Shown here: piece by piece, positions 1-7,374 of the stretch
Position numbering within the stretch: position 1 is the stretch's first letter
Layout of the letters: every line of letters begins with the position of its first letter
NCBI GenBank assembly: GCA_910586585.1
Contig: CAJUKA010000139.1
Coordinates: 1,176 to 9,013 of the forward strand
DNA: 7,838 nt
Source of the DNA: an uncultured Lachnospiraceae bacterium
Lineage (GTDB): Bacteria > Bacillota > Clostridia > Lachnospirales > Lachnospiraceae
Direction: 5' to 3'
The notes under the pieces: model-generated
Database searches by the model: none
The model's input: only the letters and a program-made list of their open reading frames with translations
What the model was told of the DNA's origin: nothing
Translations under genes and position numbers: made by a program

Positions 1-1
1 T

Positions 2-1969
2 AAGTCAAAATACCTTATTTTTGGTGCAGAGTGCAAAGGATATAAGGAGGCAAAAGCGAAACTGTCAAGCATTGAATCAGATGTCATCAAGAATTTCCTT
101 AATCTTGGCACCAATGCAAGAAGCCTTGATGGGAAGGAACGTCTGCGTATCCTGCATGAGTATTTTAATCAGGACACAATGGAGCCTTTCCGTTTTTCAT
201 TTAAGGAATTATCGGAATCAGGAAAGAGCGTCAAGGACTACATAGCCCCGCCGGGGTTTGACTTCCGTTTCCCAAGCCGCTTCAAGGCAGGGAAAATGTA
301 CGGGAGCGTGCATTACCTTGACATCATTGCGCCGAGGTTCAATGACGAGCTGCTTAAAAAGCTGCTGGATATTGATGACAACCTCACAATCACGCTGCAT
401 ATGCAGACAATGGACCCGGTAAAGGCAATCAAGATGTTAAAAGGGGCGCTTACGAACATTCAGAAAATGAAAATCGAGGAACAGAAGAAGGCAGTGCGCA
501 GCGGCTATGACATGGACATTCTGCCGACAGACATCATTACTTACGAAAAAGACACGCTGGAACTGCTTGACGATCTGAACACAAGCAACCAGAAGATTAT
601 CAAGATGACTTTCCTCATTACCTGCTATGGCAGAAGCAAGCGGGCATTGGAAAACATCACGCAGAGGGTGTCCGGCATTATCCAGCAGGCAAACTGCAAC
701 TTACGCTGTTTACAGTACCTTCAGGAGCAGGGGCTGATGGCATCTGCGCCAATTGGATGCAATGAAACGGGTATTGAGCGTGTCCTTACCACAAAAAGCA
801 CAGCGATTTTAGTGCCATTCTGCACGCAGGAATTGTTCATGCCAGCTCCGGCAATTTACTACGGGCTGAACGCACTCAGCAACAATATGATTATGGCGGA
901 CAGAAAGCGACTCCGAACGCCGAACGGGGTAATACTCGGAACGCCTGGCTCCGGAAAGTCATTCAGCGCAAAGAGGGAGATTTTATCATGTTTCCTTATG
1001 ACAAAAGATGATGTAATCGTCTGTGATCCGGAGGGGGAGTATTTTGCCCTTGTTGGTGCACTGCATGGACAGGTGGTCAGGCTTGCGACAAATTCAAATG
1101 ACTACTTAAACCCGATGGACATTCAGCTTTCCCATAAGAATGACAAGGAAGCGTTAAAGCTGAAATCAGACTTTATCATTACTTTGTGTGATTTGATAGC
1201 CGGAGGGAAGAACGGGCTTGAGAATGACGAAAAGGGTATCATTGACGAGTGCATACGCCATATTTACGATGTCTATTTTGAAAACCCAGTGCCGGAAAAT
1301 ATGCCAATACTGGAAGATTTATATAATGCTCTGTTAAAACATAAGAACAAAAAAGCAGAGCGTATCGCTAATTCCTTAGTGCTGTATGTGCATGGTTCTC
1401 AGAACTATTTTAACAACCGTACCAACGTAGACAGCCAGAACCGCATCATGTGTTTTGACATCAGAGATTTGGGCAACCAGCTTAAAGAGCTTGGAATGTT
1501 AATCGTGCAGGATGCAGTCTGGAACAGGGTTTCACAGAACCGGGAGAGGAAGATTGCAACGAGGTACTACTGTGACGAGTTCCATTTACTATTAAAGGAA
1601 AGGCAGACAGCGGTTTATTCGGTGGAGATTTGGAAAAGGTTCCGGAAATGGGGCGGCATACCGACGGGCTTGACGCAGAATGTGGGCGATTTTTTGAAAT
1701 CGGAGGAAATCGAGGGCATACTCGGCAATTCCGATTTTGTTTATCTTCTGAACCAGAACGCAAAAGACCAGATGATACTTGCCGACAAGTTAGGTCTTTC
1801 GGAAAAACAGCTTGCCCATGTGACCAATTCCGAGCCGGGAAGTGGGCTGATACTGTTTGACAACGTGGTTATCCCGTTTGTTGACAAGTACCCGACAGAC
1901 ACAAAGACCTATGCAATCATGAACACAAAACCCGAAGAACCGGCAAAGCAGGAGGGAGAAAATGGATAA
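2..1969 (+). CDS. VirB4-like conjugal transfer ATPase (CD1110-type), 5' end missing
   Basis: This is the membrane-associated ATPase that powers assembly of, and transfer through, a type IV secretion (conjugation) channel. The frame is open from base 2 and the residues before the ATG at 179 fit the family, so that ATG is internal and the gene begins outside the window; 655 residues are visible, and I estimate the full family length at roughly 800. Seen: Walker A GTPGSGKS at 938-961 (visible residues 313-320), the following CDPEGEYF motif from 1022 (residue 341), and Walker B YYCDEFH near 1565-1585 (Asp525, Glu526). The GLTQNVGDFL stretch around 1670 is also typical of the VirB4/TraC C-terminal domain. 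The stop overlaps the next gene by 8 bases, indicating one operon. A coupling protein (VirD4) is less likely because of the long N-terminal VirB4/TraC-like region. Assignment to the VirB4 class is firm; the CD1110 subfamily is from memory of element organisation. Confidence 0.94.
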   Translation, partial: KSKYLIFGAECKGYKEAKAKLSSIESDVIKNFLNLGTNARSLDGKERLRILHEYFNQDTMEPFRFSFKELSESGKSVKDYIAPPGFDFRFPSRFKAGKMYGSVHYLDIIAPRFNDELLKKLLDIDDNLTITLHMQTMDPVKAIKMLKGALTNIQKMKIEEQKKAVRSGYDMDILPTDIITYEKDTLELLDDLNTSNQKIIKMTFLITCYGRSKRALENITQRVSGIIQQANCNLRCLQYLQEQGLMASAPIGCNETGIERVLTTKSTAILVPFCTQELFMPAPAIYYGLNALSNNMIMADRKRLRTPNGVILGTPGSGKSFSAKREILSCFLMTKDDVIVCDPEGEYFALVGALHGQVVRLATNSNDYLNPMDIQLSHKNDKEALKLKSDFIITLCDLIAGGKNGLENDEKGIIDECIRHIYDVYFENPVPENMPILEDLYNALLKHKNKKAERIANSLVLYVHGSQNYFNNRTNVDSQNRIMCFDIRDLGNQLKELGMLIVQDAVWNRVSQNRERKIATRYYCDEFHLLLKERQTAVYSVEIWKRFRKWGGIPTGLTQNVGDFLKSEEIEGILGNSDFVYLLNQNAKDQMILADKLGLSEKQLAHVTNSEPGSGLILFDNVVIPFVDKYPTDTKTYAIMNTKPEEPAKQEGENG

Positions 1970-2372
1970 AGGGCTTACACTTGGCTCACTGTTTGATGGC
2001 ATAGGCGGTTTTCCCTATGCAGCTTCCTTTTTCGGCATAAAAGCACTTTGGGCAAGCGAAATCATGCCGGAGTGCATTTCTATAACAAAAAGGCACTTCC
2101 CAGACATGGAACACGTTGGGGACATTACAGAAATCTATGGCGGGGATTTAAAGCCTGTAGATATTATAACGTTTGGTTCGCCATGCCAGGATTTAAGCCA
2201 GGCGGCAGGCGGCAGGCGGCAAGCGGCTTGGGCTTGCGGGGGAAAGAAGTGGTCTTTTCCGGGAGGCAGTAAGGATTATCAAGGAAATGAAAGGAGAAAC
2301 AGATGGAAAATATCCCCAGTTTGCGGTATGGGAAAATGTACCAGGAGCTTTGTCATCTTCCGGGCGGCGTGA
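1962..2372 (+). pseudogene. DNA cytosine-5 methyltransferase, 5' part (frameshifted)
   Basis: N-terminal part of an enzyme that transfers a methyl group from S-adenosylmethionine to carbon 5 of cytosine in a specific DNA site. The start ATG at 1962 has AGGAGGG at 1950-1956, 5 bases upstream, and overlaps the VirB4 stop. Seen: motif I GSLFDGIGGF (residues 8-17, SAM binding) and motif IV GSPCQDLS with the catalytic Cys at residue 75 (2184-2186). Right after motif IV the frame runs through a heptamer repeat (2200-2227) and then reads nonsense to a stop at 2370-2372, giving 136 residues. The correct continuation (RLGLAGERSGLF and onward) lies in another frame from about 2221. As it stands this product lacks the target-recognition region and motifs VI-X, so it should be inactive. 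Whether it is a decayed gene, an OFF phase, or an assembly error cannot be told from one sequence. Confidence 0.9.
2200..2227 (+). repeat. Heptamer tandem repeat AGGCGGC x3 plus one imperfect copy, at the frameshift
   Basis: Three perfect AGGCGGC units (2200-2206, 2207-2213, 2214-2220) are followed by AAGCGGC (2221-2227), with one mismatch. The array sits between motif IV and the conserved GLAGERSGLF stretch of the methyltransferase. A 7-base unit changes the reading frame with each copy gained or lost. With three units the gene is out of frame; with two (or five) the 5' and 3' parts join in frame as QAAGGKRLGLAGERSGLF. Compared with the usual CQDLSVAGKRxGL pattern of the family, the two-unit form carries about two extra residues. 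The repeat is short, so slippage would be rarer than in long phase-variable tracts. Confidence 0.88.
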
Positions 2373-3159
2373 CTTTAAGGCTGTGCTTGAATCGTTCACA
2401 GAAGCCGAAATTCCAATGCCTCGTTCTGGACGGTGGGCAGATGCCGGAATGGTGCGAAGCAGAGAAACTAATCTCGCTTGGTGCGTGTATGATGCCCGGC
2501 TGTTTGGGACAGCCCAAAGACGCCGCAGAGTGTTTCTTGTGGCAAGTTTTGGAAACCCATGCGCCGGAGAGATACTTTTTGTCCCCAAGAGCCTGCAATG
2601 GTATTTTGAGGCGGGCAGCAAACCGTGGAAAGGAGCTGCCACATATATTGAAAACAGCGTTAGAGCGGCAGGCAGGAAAAACACAGGCGGAATATTGAAA
2701 AAGGCTTATGTTATTGGTTCTTATAAATCTAACAGCATGATGTCGGATAACCCCTTTAGTGGTTTTTATGAAACAGATACTTCAAGGACGCTGGACCGGA
2801 ACGGAGGCAATCCATGCTGCCATCAGGGAGGTTTAGCCATTGTGGAGGACATGGACAGAGGATGTTACCAAAAAGAAGTCGGTGCATTATGCGCTTCTGA
2901 TTCCAAAGCCCCAAACTCCCAATATGTACAGCAGAATAAACTTATCATGGAAAAATCAACAGTGCGCCGGCTTACGCCTAAAGAATGTGAGCGTTTGCAG
3001 GGATACCCGGATGGATGGACGGAGATTGGCGGAGATGGGAAAATTATCAGTGACACAAAGCGGTACCAGATGTTAGGCAACAGTGTTGCTGTCCCTTGCG
3101 TGGCATATATTATGCAGGGGATATGTGATGTTGTGGGAAGGAATGGAGGCAGTGATTGA
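2287..3159 (+). pseudogene. DNA cytosine-5 methyltransferase, 3' part (frameshifted)
   Basis: The rest of the same methyltransferase, in the +1 frame. The frame is open from 2197 (after a stop at 2194-2196) and the conserved sequence starts at about 2221; the ATG at 2287 is only the first internal Met and has just a weak, distant AAGGA (2270-2275). Seen: motif VI ENVPG (2332-2346), motif VIII QRRRRVF (2515-2535), a target-recognition region of about 140 residues, motif IX RRLTPKECERLQGYPDGW (2965-3018) and motif X QMLGNSVAVP (3067-3096). No stop or deletion disturbs these parts, so the only lesion is the frameshift at the heptamer array; a repaired gene of 1191 bases would encode 396 residues. 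No restriction endonuclease gene is visible next to it, which suggests an orphan methyltransferase carried as cargo in a conjugation operon. The target site cannot be deduced by eye. A naturally split two-subunit enzyme (as in M.AquI) is possible but unlikely, given the poor start signal and the severed motif IV-V region. Confidence 0.9.
3145..3149 (+). promoter_or_regulatory. Ribosome binding site GGAGG that selects a TTG start
   Basis: GGAGG lies 6 bases before the TTG at 3156, the normal distance, and 18 bases before the first ATG of the frame at 3168. This favours TTG as the true start of the radical SAM gene. The start codon overlaps the methyltransferase stop (TTGA, 3156-3159), suggesting translational coupling. 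Confidence 0.75.
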
Positions 3160-4094
3160 AAGTAGGGATGATTGATGTGGACGGACACCGTTTCCCTAAC
3201 CTCTGCCTGATGAAGCTGTCCGCTTACCATAAAGCAAGGGGCGATACGGTGGAATGGTACGACAGCGGGAAATGGTATGACCTTGTTTACATGAGCAGGG
3301 TATTTACTGACACATATTCAAAGGATTACGAAGGCAGCGTTAAGGCTTACCACGTCATAAAGGGCGGTACAGGGTACGGTCTTGACAATAAGCTGCCTGA
3401 CGTTATTGAACACATACACCCAGACTATGGGCTGTATCCGCAGTATGCAGGAACAGCCTACGGTTTCCTTTCAAGGGGCTGCCCTCGTGGATGCGGTTTC
3501 TGCATCGTCGGGGATAAGGAGGGAAGAAAGACGGAAGCGGTGGCTGACCTTTCCGAATTTTGGGGCGGCGAAAAAGAAATCAAGCTCTTAGATGCAAACA
3601 TTTTAGCCTGCCCCGACTGGGAAATGGCTTTAAACCCAAACAGAGTTTGGGTTGGCAGCATTGCGTACAGTGGCGCAACCGTTGATTTTACGCAGGGGCT
3701 TGACGTGCGGCTTATCACACCGGAAAAAGTGGCGGCACTGAACAGAATCAGGACAAAAATGCTCCATTTTGCGTGGGATAACCCGAAAGATGACTTAACG
3801 TCATATTTCCAAAAGTTTTCAGAGTTTACAGCGGTAAAGGACAAGCGGAAAAGGCGTGTCTATGTGCTTACCAACTATGGAAGCACCCATGAGCAGGATT
3901 TATACCGCATTTATACCCTGCGGGATATGGGATTTGACCCGTATGTGATGATATACGAAAAGCCGACAGCACCAGAGGAAACAAGGAAAATGCAGAGGTG
4001 GGTAAATAACAAATGGTTATTTTATTCTGTGAAAGATTTTAAGGATTATGACCCAAGCGGTTATAGGAGCCGAAAGAAAGCGGCTATTTTGTGA
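3156..4094 (+). CDS. Radical SAM protein of mobile-element/phage type, function unknown
   Basis: A 312-residue protein with the radical SAM iron-sulfur motif: SRGCPRGCGFC supplies Cys109, Cys113 and Cys116 (CxxxCxxC, 3480-3503), which would bind a [4Fe-4S] cluster that cleaves S-adenosylmethionine to a 5'-deoxyadenosyl radical. The N-terminal stretch (GMIDVDGHRFPNLCLMKLSAYH) resembles the cobalamin-binding-type fold seen before many radical SAM domains, but I see no clear cobalamin-binding DxHxxG motif. Later strands include FTQGLDVRLITPEK (about 180-193) and VYVLTNYGSTHEQDLYRIY. No SPASM-type cysteine-rich C-terminal domain is present. I recall similar proteins from clostridial phages and conjugative elements, but I know of no established substrate. 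It starts at TTG overlapping the methyltransferase stop by 4 bases and ends 20 bases before the next gene, so it is co-transcribed with conjugation genes. Another SAM-using enzyme directly upstream may be coincidence or a shared DNA-modification role; that link is inference. Confidence 0.85.
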   Translation: MKVGMIDVDGHRFPNLCLMKLSAYHKARGDTVEWYDSGKWYDLVYMSRVFTDTYSKDYEGSVKAYHVIKGGTGYGLDNKLPDVIEHIHPDYGLYPQYAGTAYGFLSRGCPRGCGFCIVGDKEGRKTEAVADLSEFWGGEKEIKLLDANILACPDWEMALNPNRVWVGSIAYSGATVDFTQGLDVRLITPEKVAALNRIRTKMLHFAWDNPKDDLTSYFQKFSEFTAVKDKRKRRVYVLTNYGSTHEQDLYRIYTLRDMGFDPYVMIYEKPTAPEETRKMQRWVNNKWLFYSVKDFKDYDPSGYRSRKKAAIL

Positions 4095-4114
4095 CAGATA
4101 TGGAGGAAATGTAA

Positions 4115-4570
4115 ATGCCAGAAAAAAAGAAAAAACAGCCTGCTGAATTTGCAAAGGATAAAAATGTTTTTGCGGGTGGCGCTCCCACAAAGGGGGATAA
4201 CGCCAAGAACGCAAAGCAGAAACAGCCCGACGCACATCAGCCGAGAGATGCAGACAAAATTTCTGGACATGATGTCAATCCTTCTGCACAGCAGAAGGAT
4301 TTGAAGTCCAAACAGTCAAGACAGGCGGAAACTTTCGGACACAATGTCAACCAATCTGCAAAACAGACTGGTTTGAAGTCCAATGACAAGCCAGAGGGCG
4401 GCACTTTTCAGGAGAGTCGGGCAGTTTTCAGAATGGCACAGAGAAAACAGCAGGGCAGAAAACAAAATTCGGTCAGAAAAAACGAAACCAGCCAAAGAAG
4501 ACCTCAAAGGAAAACAGCTTTAAAAGGCAGAAAGAAAAGCCAGAAAGTGACAATCCGCAAAGCAATGTAA
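4115..4570 (+). pseudogene. CD1108-like mobile-element protein, N-terminal fragment before frameshift
   Basis: The true start of the large repeat-rich protein. The ATG at 4115 has GGAGGA at 4102-4107, 7 bases upstream, and begins MPEKKKKQPAEFAKDKN. About 98 residues read sensibly, including two 24-residue repeats with the pattern GH[DN]VN[PQ]SA. After about 4408 the correct frame moves to the other phase: residues from 4411 on in that phase (GESGSFQNG, then EKTAGQK) match the later internal repeats, while this frame continues with Arg-rich nonsense to a stop at 4568-4570. One added base at the T-run 4405-4408 (TTTT to TTTTT) joins the two parts as GGTFSGESGSF. No membrane segment or known domain lies in this fragment. 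The lesion could be a real mutation or a homopolymer sequencing error. Confidence 0.7.
4265..4408 (+). repeat. Two 72-bp tandem repeats encoding a 24-residue unit
   Basis: Unit 1 (4265-4336) and unit 2 (4337-4408) both begin GGACA and encode GHDVNPSAQQKDLKS and GHNVNQSAKQTGLKS, followed by a more variable half ending in ETF or GTF. The match is strongest in the first 45 bases. The frameshift of the host gene falls at the very end of unit 2. Confidence 0.75.
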
Positions 4571-5097
4571 AAAATAGTTTTACAAGGGAAGAAAATGCTT
4601 TTATGGAAGGCAATGGAAGAGAACAGACTGGAGAAACAAAACAAAAAAGCCAAGGCAGTTTCCAAAGCAGTTCAAAGAAAACAGCAGGACAGAAAGCGAA
4701 ACCCGGTCAGAAAAAACGAAACCAGCCAAAGCAGTCCCAAAAGGAAAACAGCTTTACGGGGCAGAAAGAAAAGCCGAAGAGTGATAATCCACAGGGCAAT
4801 GTGAAAAATGGTTTTACAAAGGAAGAAAACGCTTTTATGGAAGGCAATAGGAGAGAACAGACTGGAGAAGCAAAACAAAAAAGCCAAAGTAGTTCAAGGA
4901 AAACAGCAGGAAAGAAAGCGGAATCCGGTCAAAAAAAACGAAACCAGCCAAAGAAGCCCCCAAAGGAAAACGGCTTTACGGGGCAGAAAGAAAAGCCGGA
5001 GAGCGGTAATCCGCAGGGTAATGAGGAAAACAGTTTTTCAAAGGAAGAAAATATTTTTTCAGAAGACAGTGGACAAAAACAAACTGAAGAAACAAAA
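4444..5097 (+). repeat. Three degenerate tandem repeats of about 74-78 residues in the basic N-terminal region
   Basis: Units start at 4444, 4678 and 4900 (234 bp, 222 bp and about 198 bp). Each opens with KTAG[QK]K, followed by GQKKRNQPK, KEN[SG]F, QKEKP[EK]S and NPQ[SG]N. Each then continues to [RK]EEN[AI]F and a [KR][EQ][QK]TGE-like end; the third unit diverges towards its end. They lie in the frame of the 4603-6483 reading frame, and unit 1 runs upstream of that ATG, showing that the ATG is internal. The repetition at DNA level explains the long shadow frames in the neighbouring phase. Confidence 0.85.
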
Positions 5098-6483
5098 GAT
5101 TTCAAGGACGATTACCGCCGCAAAGACACTTACCATCAGAGCGAAAAAAAGGGCAGATATAAAAGGCGTGAACACAAGCAAAGGGAACGCACGAAAAAAT
5201 TTGGCTTTGAACGTGGCTTCCAAACCAAAGACAGCACTTTTTCGGAAAGCAATATCTTTACGGAGGGTGCAGAGCCTGAATTTCAGGGCAGCAAAAAATT
5301 AGAAAAATTGCAGGATAAGGCTGAAAAAGCGGCAAAACGCACCCAAAAGGCAAGGGAGAAGCTGCCAAAGAAGAAAGAATATTCTTTAAAGCGTGTCTTT
5401 GATGAAAAGACGGGCAGGGCAAAATATGTGCTGACCGCAGTGGAAAAAGAAAAGCCTTTCAAGGCGGATAATCCGGTTAAGCACATGGTGGGCAGGATTG
5501 GTTCGGAGTATACAAATTTTGCACATGGCAAGGTTGCTGAGGTGGAAAAGGATAATTCTGCCGTGGAGGGCGCACACAAGACAGAGCAGAAAGCTGAAGG
5601 CACTTACCGTTTTGTGAAGCGGCATTACAAGTGGAAGGAACAGAGGCAGCGTGAAAAAGTGGCAAGGCTTGAAAAAAAGCAGTTTAAGAGCGAAGTCAAT
5701 TTCCGCTACCAAAAGTTTTTAGAAGAAAACCCGAAAATGCAGGAAAAGACGGTAAAAAAACAGATACAGAAAAGGATACAGAAACAGCGCATCAAGCGTG
5801 AGTATGCAAAGGCAAGGCGGGCAGGGCAGGCGGCAAAAAGCACAAAGGAGGCAGCAGTAAAAAGCGCCAATTTCACAACAGCAGTTGCCAAAAAGATTCA
5901 GGAAATGGCGGCAGAACACGCTTCCATACTTGTGGCTGTCGGTGCGTTTGCAATCCTGCTCATTATGATAATGACTTCCATATCGTCCTGCGGGGCGATG
6001 TTCTCGGAGGGAATGAGCGTCACGCTTGCAGGCAGTTACATGAGCGACCTGGCAGAGATTGACGCTGCGGATTTAGCCTTTTCGGAGCTGGAACTGGAAT
6101 TGCAGAAAAAGATTAATTCCATAGAAACGGATTACCCGGATTATGACGAGTACCGTTATAATCTTGATGCAACCGGGCATGACCCGTTTGCGCTCATAAG
6201 TTACCTTTCCGCAGTTTATACTGAATTTACAGCGGCAGACGTGCAGGCGGAAATCGGGAGCCTTTTTGCCGAAATGTATGAGCTGACCTTAAATCCCACA
6301 ACAGAAACGAGGACAAGGACAGTCACAAGGACGGGGACAAGGATAGTCACAAACGCTGATGGTACAACAAGTACGCAGACTTACACTTATGAGGTGGAAG
6401 AAGAATATACCGTAACCATGATTTTGTCAAGATTAGTTGACATTTTTTCCTCAAGGATTTTGTATCTATGCTGCTTCTTGTAG
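4603..6483 (+). pseudogene. CD1108-like mobile-element membrane protein, main part, truncated by IS3 insertion
   Basis: Continuation of the gene that starts at 4115; this frame is open from 4387, so the ATG at 4603 is internal. Seen in order: Lys/Gln-rich tandem repeats (to about 5097); a charged, probably helical or coiled-coil region (about 5284-5915) with the conserved-looking stretch YRFVKRHYKWKEQRQREKV; one membrane segment (about 5920-5997, ILVAVGAFAILLIMIM, near residues 605-627 of the rejoined protein); then an acidic outer part with DEYRYNLDATGHDPFALISYL. Family members as I recall them continue into an NlpC/P60-type cell-wall hydrolase domain outside the membrane, used to open peptidoglycan for conjugation. 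Here the native sequence ends at about 6434 after EEEYTVTMIL; the final 16 or so residues and the stop at 6481-6483 come from the IS end. The positive charge before the membrane segment fits a cytoplasmic N-terminus. The family call is from memory; truncation before any catalytic domain is seen directly. Confidence 0.72.
6435..6465 (+). repeat. IS3 right inverted repeat (IRR, downstream of orfB)
   Basis: Pairs with 7739-7769 on the other strand with 24 of 31 positions identical. The blocks AGTTGACA (8 bases), TCAAGGATT (9 bases) and GTAT (4 bases) are shared without gaps. The inner edge touches the orfB stop (6466-6468). Confidence 0.85.
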
Positions 6484-7374
6484 AGAACCATAGTATTGCT
6501 GTCGTTTTACCATTGGGGGAAGTCCTCCATTCGCTGAACAGATTCTTCGGTTATTCCAGTAGCTAATGAAATATCTCCAGATGAGTGTTTTTAGTTCTTC
6601 TGTGGTCATCTTCTCGGTATCATAGCGACCGTACAACAGCTCTGATTTCATTCTGCCCCACATACTTTCACACCGGGCATTGTCATGGCATCTTCCTCCT
6701 GCGCTGTTCATGCTTTGCTGAATACCATATCTACAGATTGCTTCCCGGTAAATCTGACTGGTATACTGGCTCCCTCTATCACTGTGAATGATTGCTCCTC
6801 GGATATCTGGATTTGCCTTGCTGGCATTTTCCAGTGTTTGTACACATAACGGGGCTTTCATGTTGGTATCCATCGCTAAACCAATCACACTGGAATCGAA
6901 ACAGTCAAAAATGGCAGAAACATAAAGTTTTCCATCACTGGTCTTGATCTCCGTTATATCTGTTACGCATTTGGCCAGTGGTTTCTCTGCAGTGAAATCC
7001 CGTTTTAAAAGATCCTCTGACTTTCTGGCTTCCTTGTCTGCTTTCGTGATCCCATTCGGCTTGCGTTTAGGATGGTGGCTGATCCCGATCTCTTCCATGA
7101 CGCGGTAAACCGTGCGTTCACTAGGAATATCAACGTTTTCAGGATGCTTCAGTATTAATGCCTGATACATCCGAACCCGCCCGTAAGTATCATTACATTC
7201 GTCTTCTTCAAGTATCTCCATCATGGCATCTGCCAAAGGCTGGTACTTCCATGGACGGTCTTTATTTGCAAGATACTGATAAAACCCCTGTCTGCTGACA
7301 TGAAGGACCCTGCAATAAAAGCTAATTTCTCCTTTCAATTTGCCGCCTTCCGTTTTTAAAGCAATAAACTTCAT
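6466..7374 (-). CDS. IS3-family transposase OrfB (DDE integrase-type catalytic subunit)
   Basis: A 302-residue transposase catalytic protein that cuts and joins IS ends. Seen: an N-terminal HTH_21-like region (VSRQGFYQYL near residues 26-35), then the rve/DDE core with Asp139 (TDITEIK), Asp199 (HSDRGSQYTS) and Glu236 (CHDNARCESMWGRMKSE); 36 residues separate the second Asp from the Glu, one more than in IS3 itself. The C-terminus NNRRICSANGGLPPM corresponds to the YN-R-H..L...P ending typical of the family. The start ATG overlaps the orfA stop by 4 bases (ATGA, 7371-7374) and lies in the -1 frame relative to orfA. The product is therefore probably made mainly as an OrfAB fusion by -1 frameshifting, as in other IS3 members, or by coupled reinitiation. 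No internal stop is present. Confidence 0.95.
   Translation of the reverse strand: MKFIALKTEGGKLKGEISFYCRVLHVSRQGFYQYLANKDRPWKYQPLADAMMEILEEDECNDTYGRVRMYQALILKHPENVDIPSERTVYRVMEEIGISHHPKRKPNGITKADKEARKSEDLLKRDFTAEKPLAKCVTDITEIKTSDGKLYVSAIFDCFDSSVIGLAMDTNMKAPLCVQTLENASKANPDIRGAIIHSDRGSQYTSQIYREAICRYGIQQSMNSAGGRCHDNARCESMWGRMKSELLYGRYDTEKMTTEELKTLIWRYFISYWNNRRICSANGGLPPMVKRQQYYGSLQEAA

Noticed and set aside
21..245. Open frame of 74 codons near the window start
   Set aside because: Overlaps the VirB4 frame, which is open from base 2 and carries family-like sequence; the short frame has no recognisable content.
2303..2698. Open frame with an AGGAG a few bases before its ATG inside the methyltransferase
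   Set aside because: It overlaps the frame carrying methyltransferase motifs VI and VIII, and its own translation has no family-like features.
1962..3159. Natural two-subunit methyltransferase rather than a broken gene
   Set aside because: The split lies right at a heptamer repeat between motifs IV and V, the second part has no good start signal and would lose conserved residues (about 2221-2286), and one repeat unit fully explains the break.
4444..5097. CRISPR array, considered because of regularly spaced repeats
   Set aside because: The units are over 200 bp, degenerate, and maintained as protein-coding sequence, with no short identical repeats and unique spacers.
4595..5302. Arg/Lys-rich frames (4595-4804 and 4808-5302) in the phase next to the repeat region, as possible small basic proteins
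   Set aside because: They echo each other only because the underlying DNA is repeated. The other phase is continuous for 2 kb, has the membrane segment and matches the conserved part, so these are shadows.
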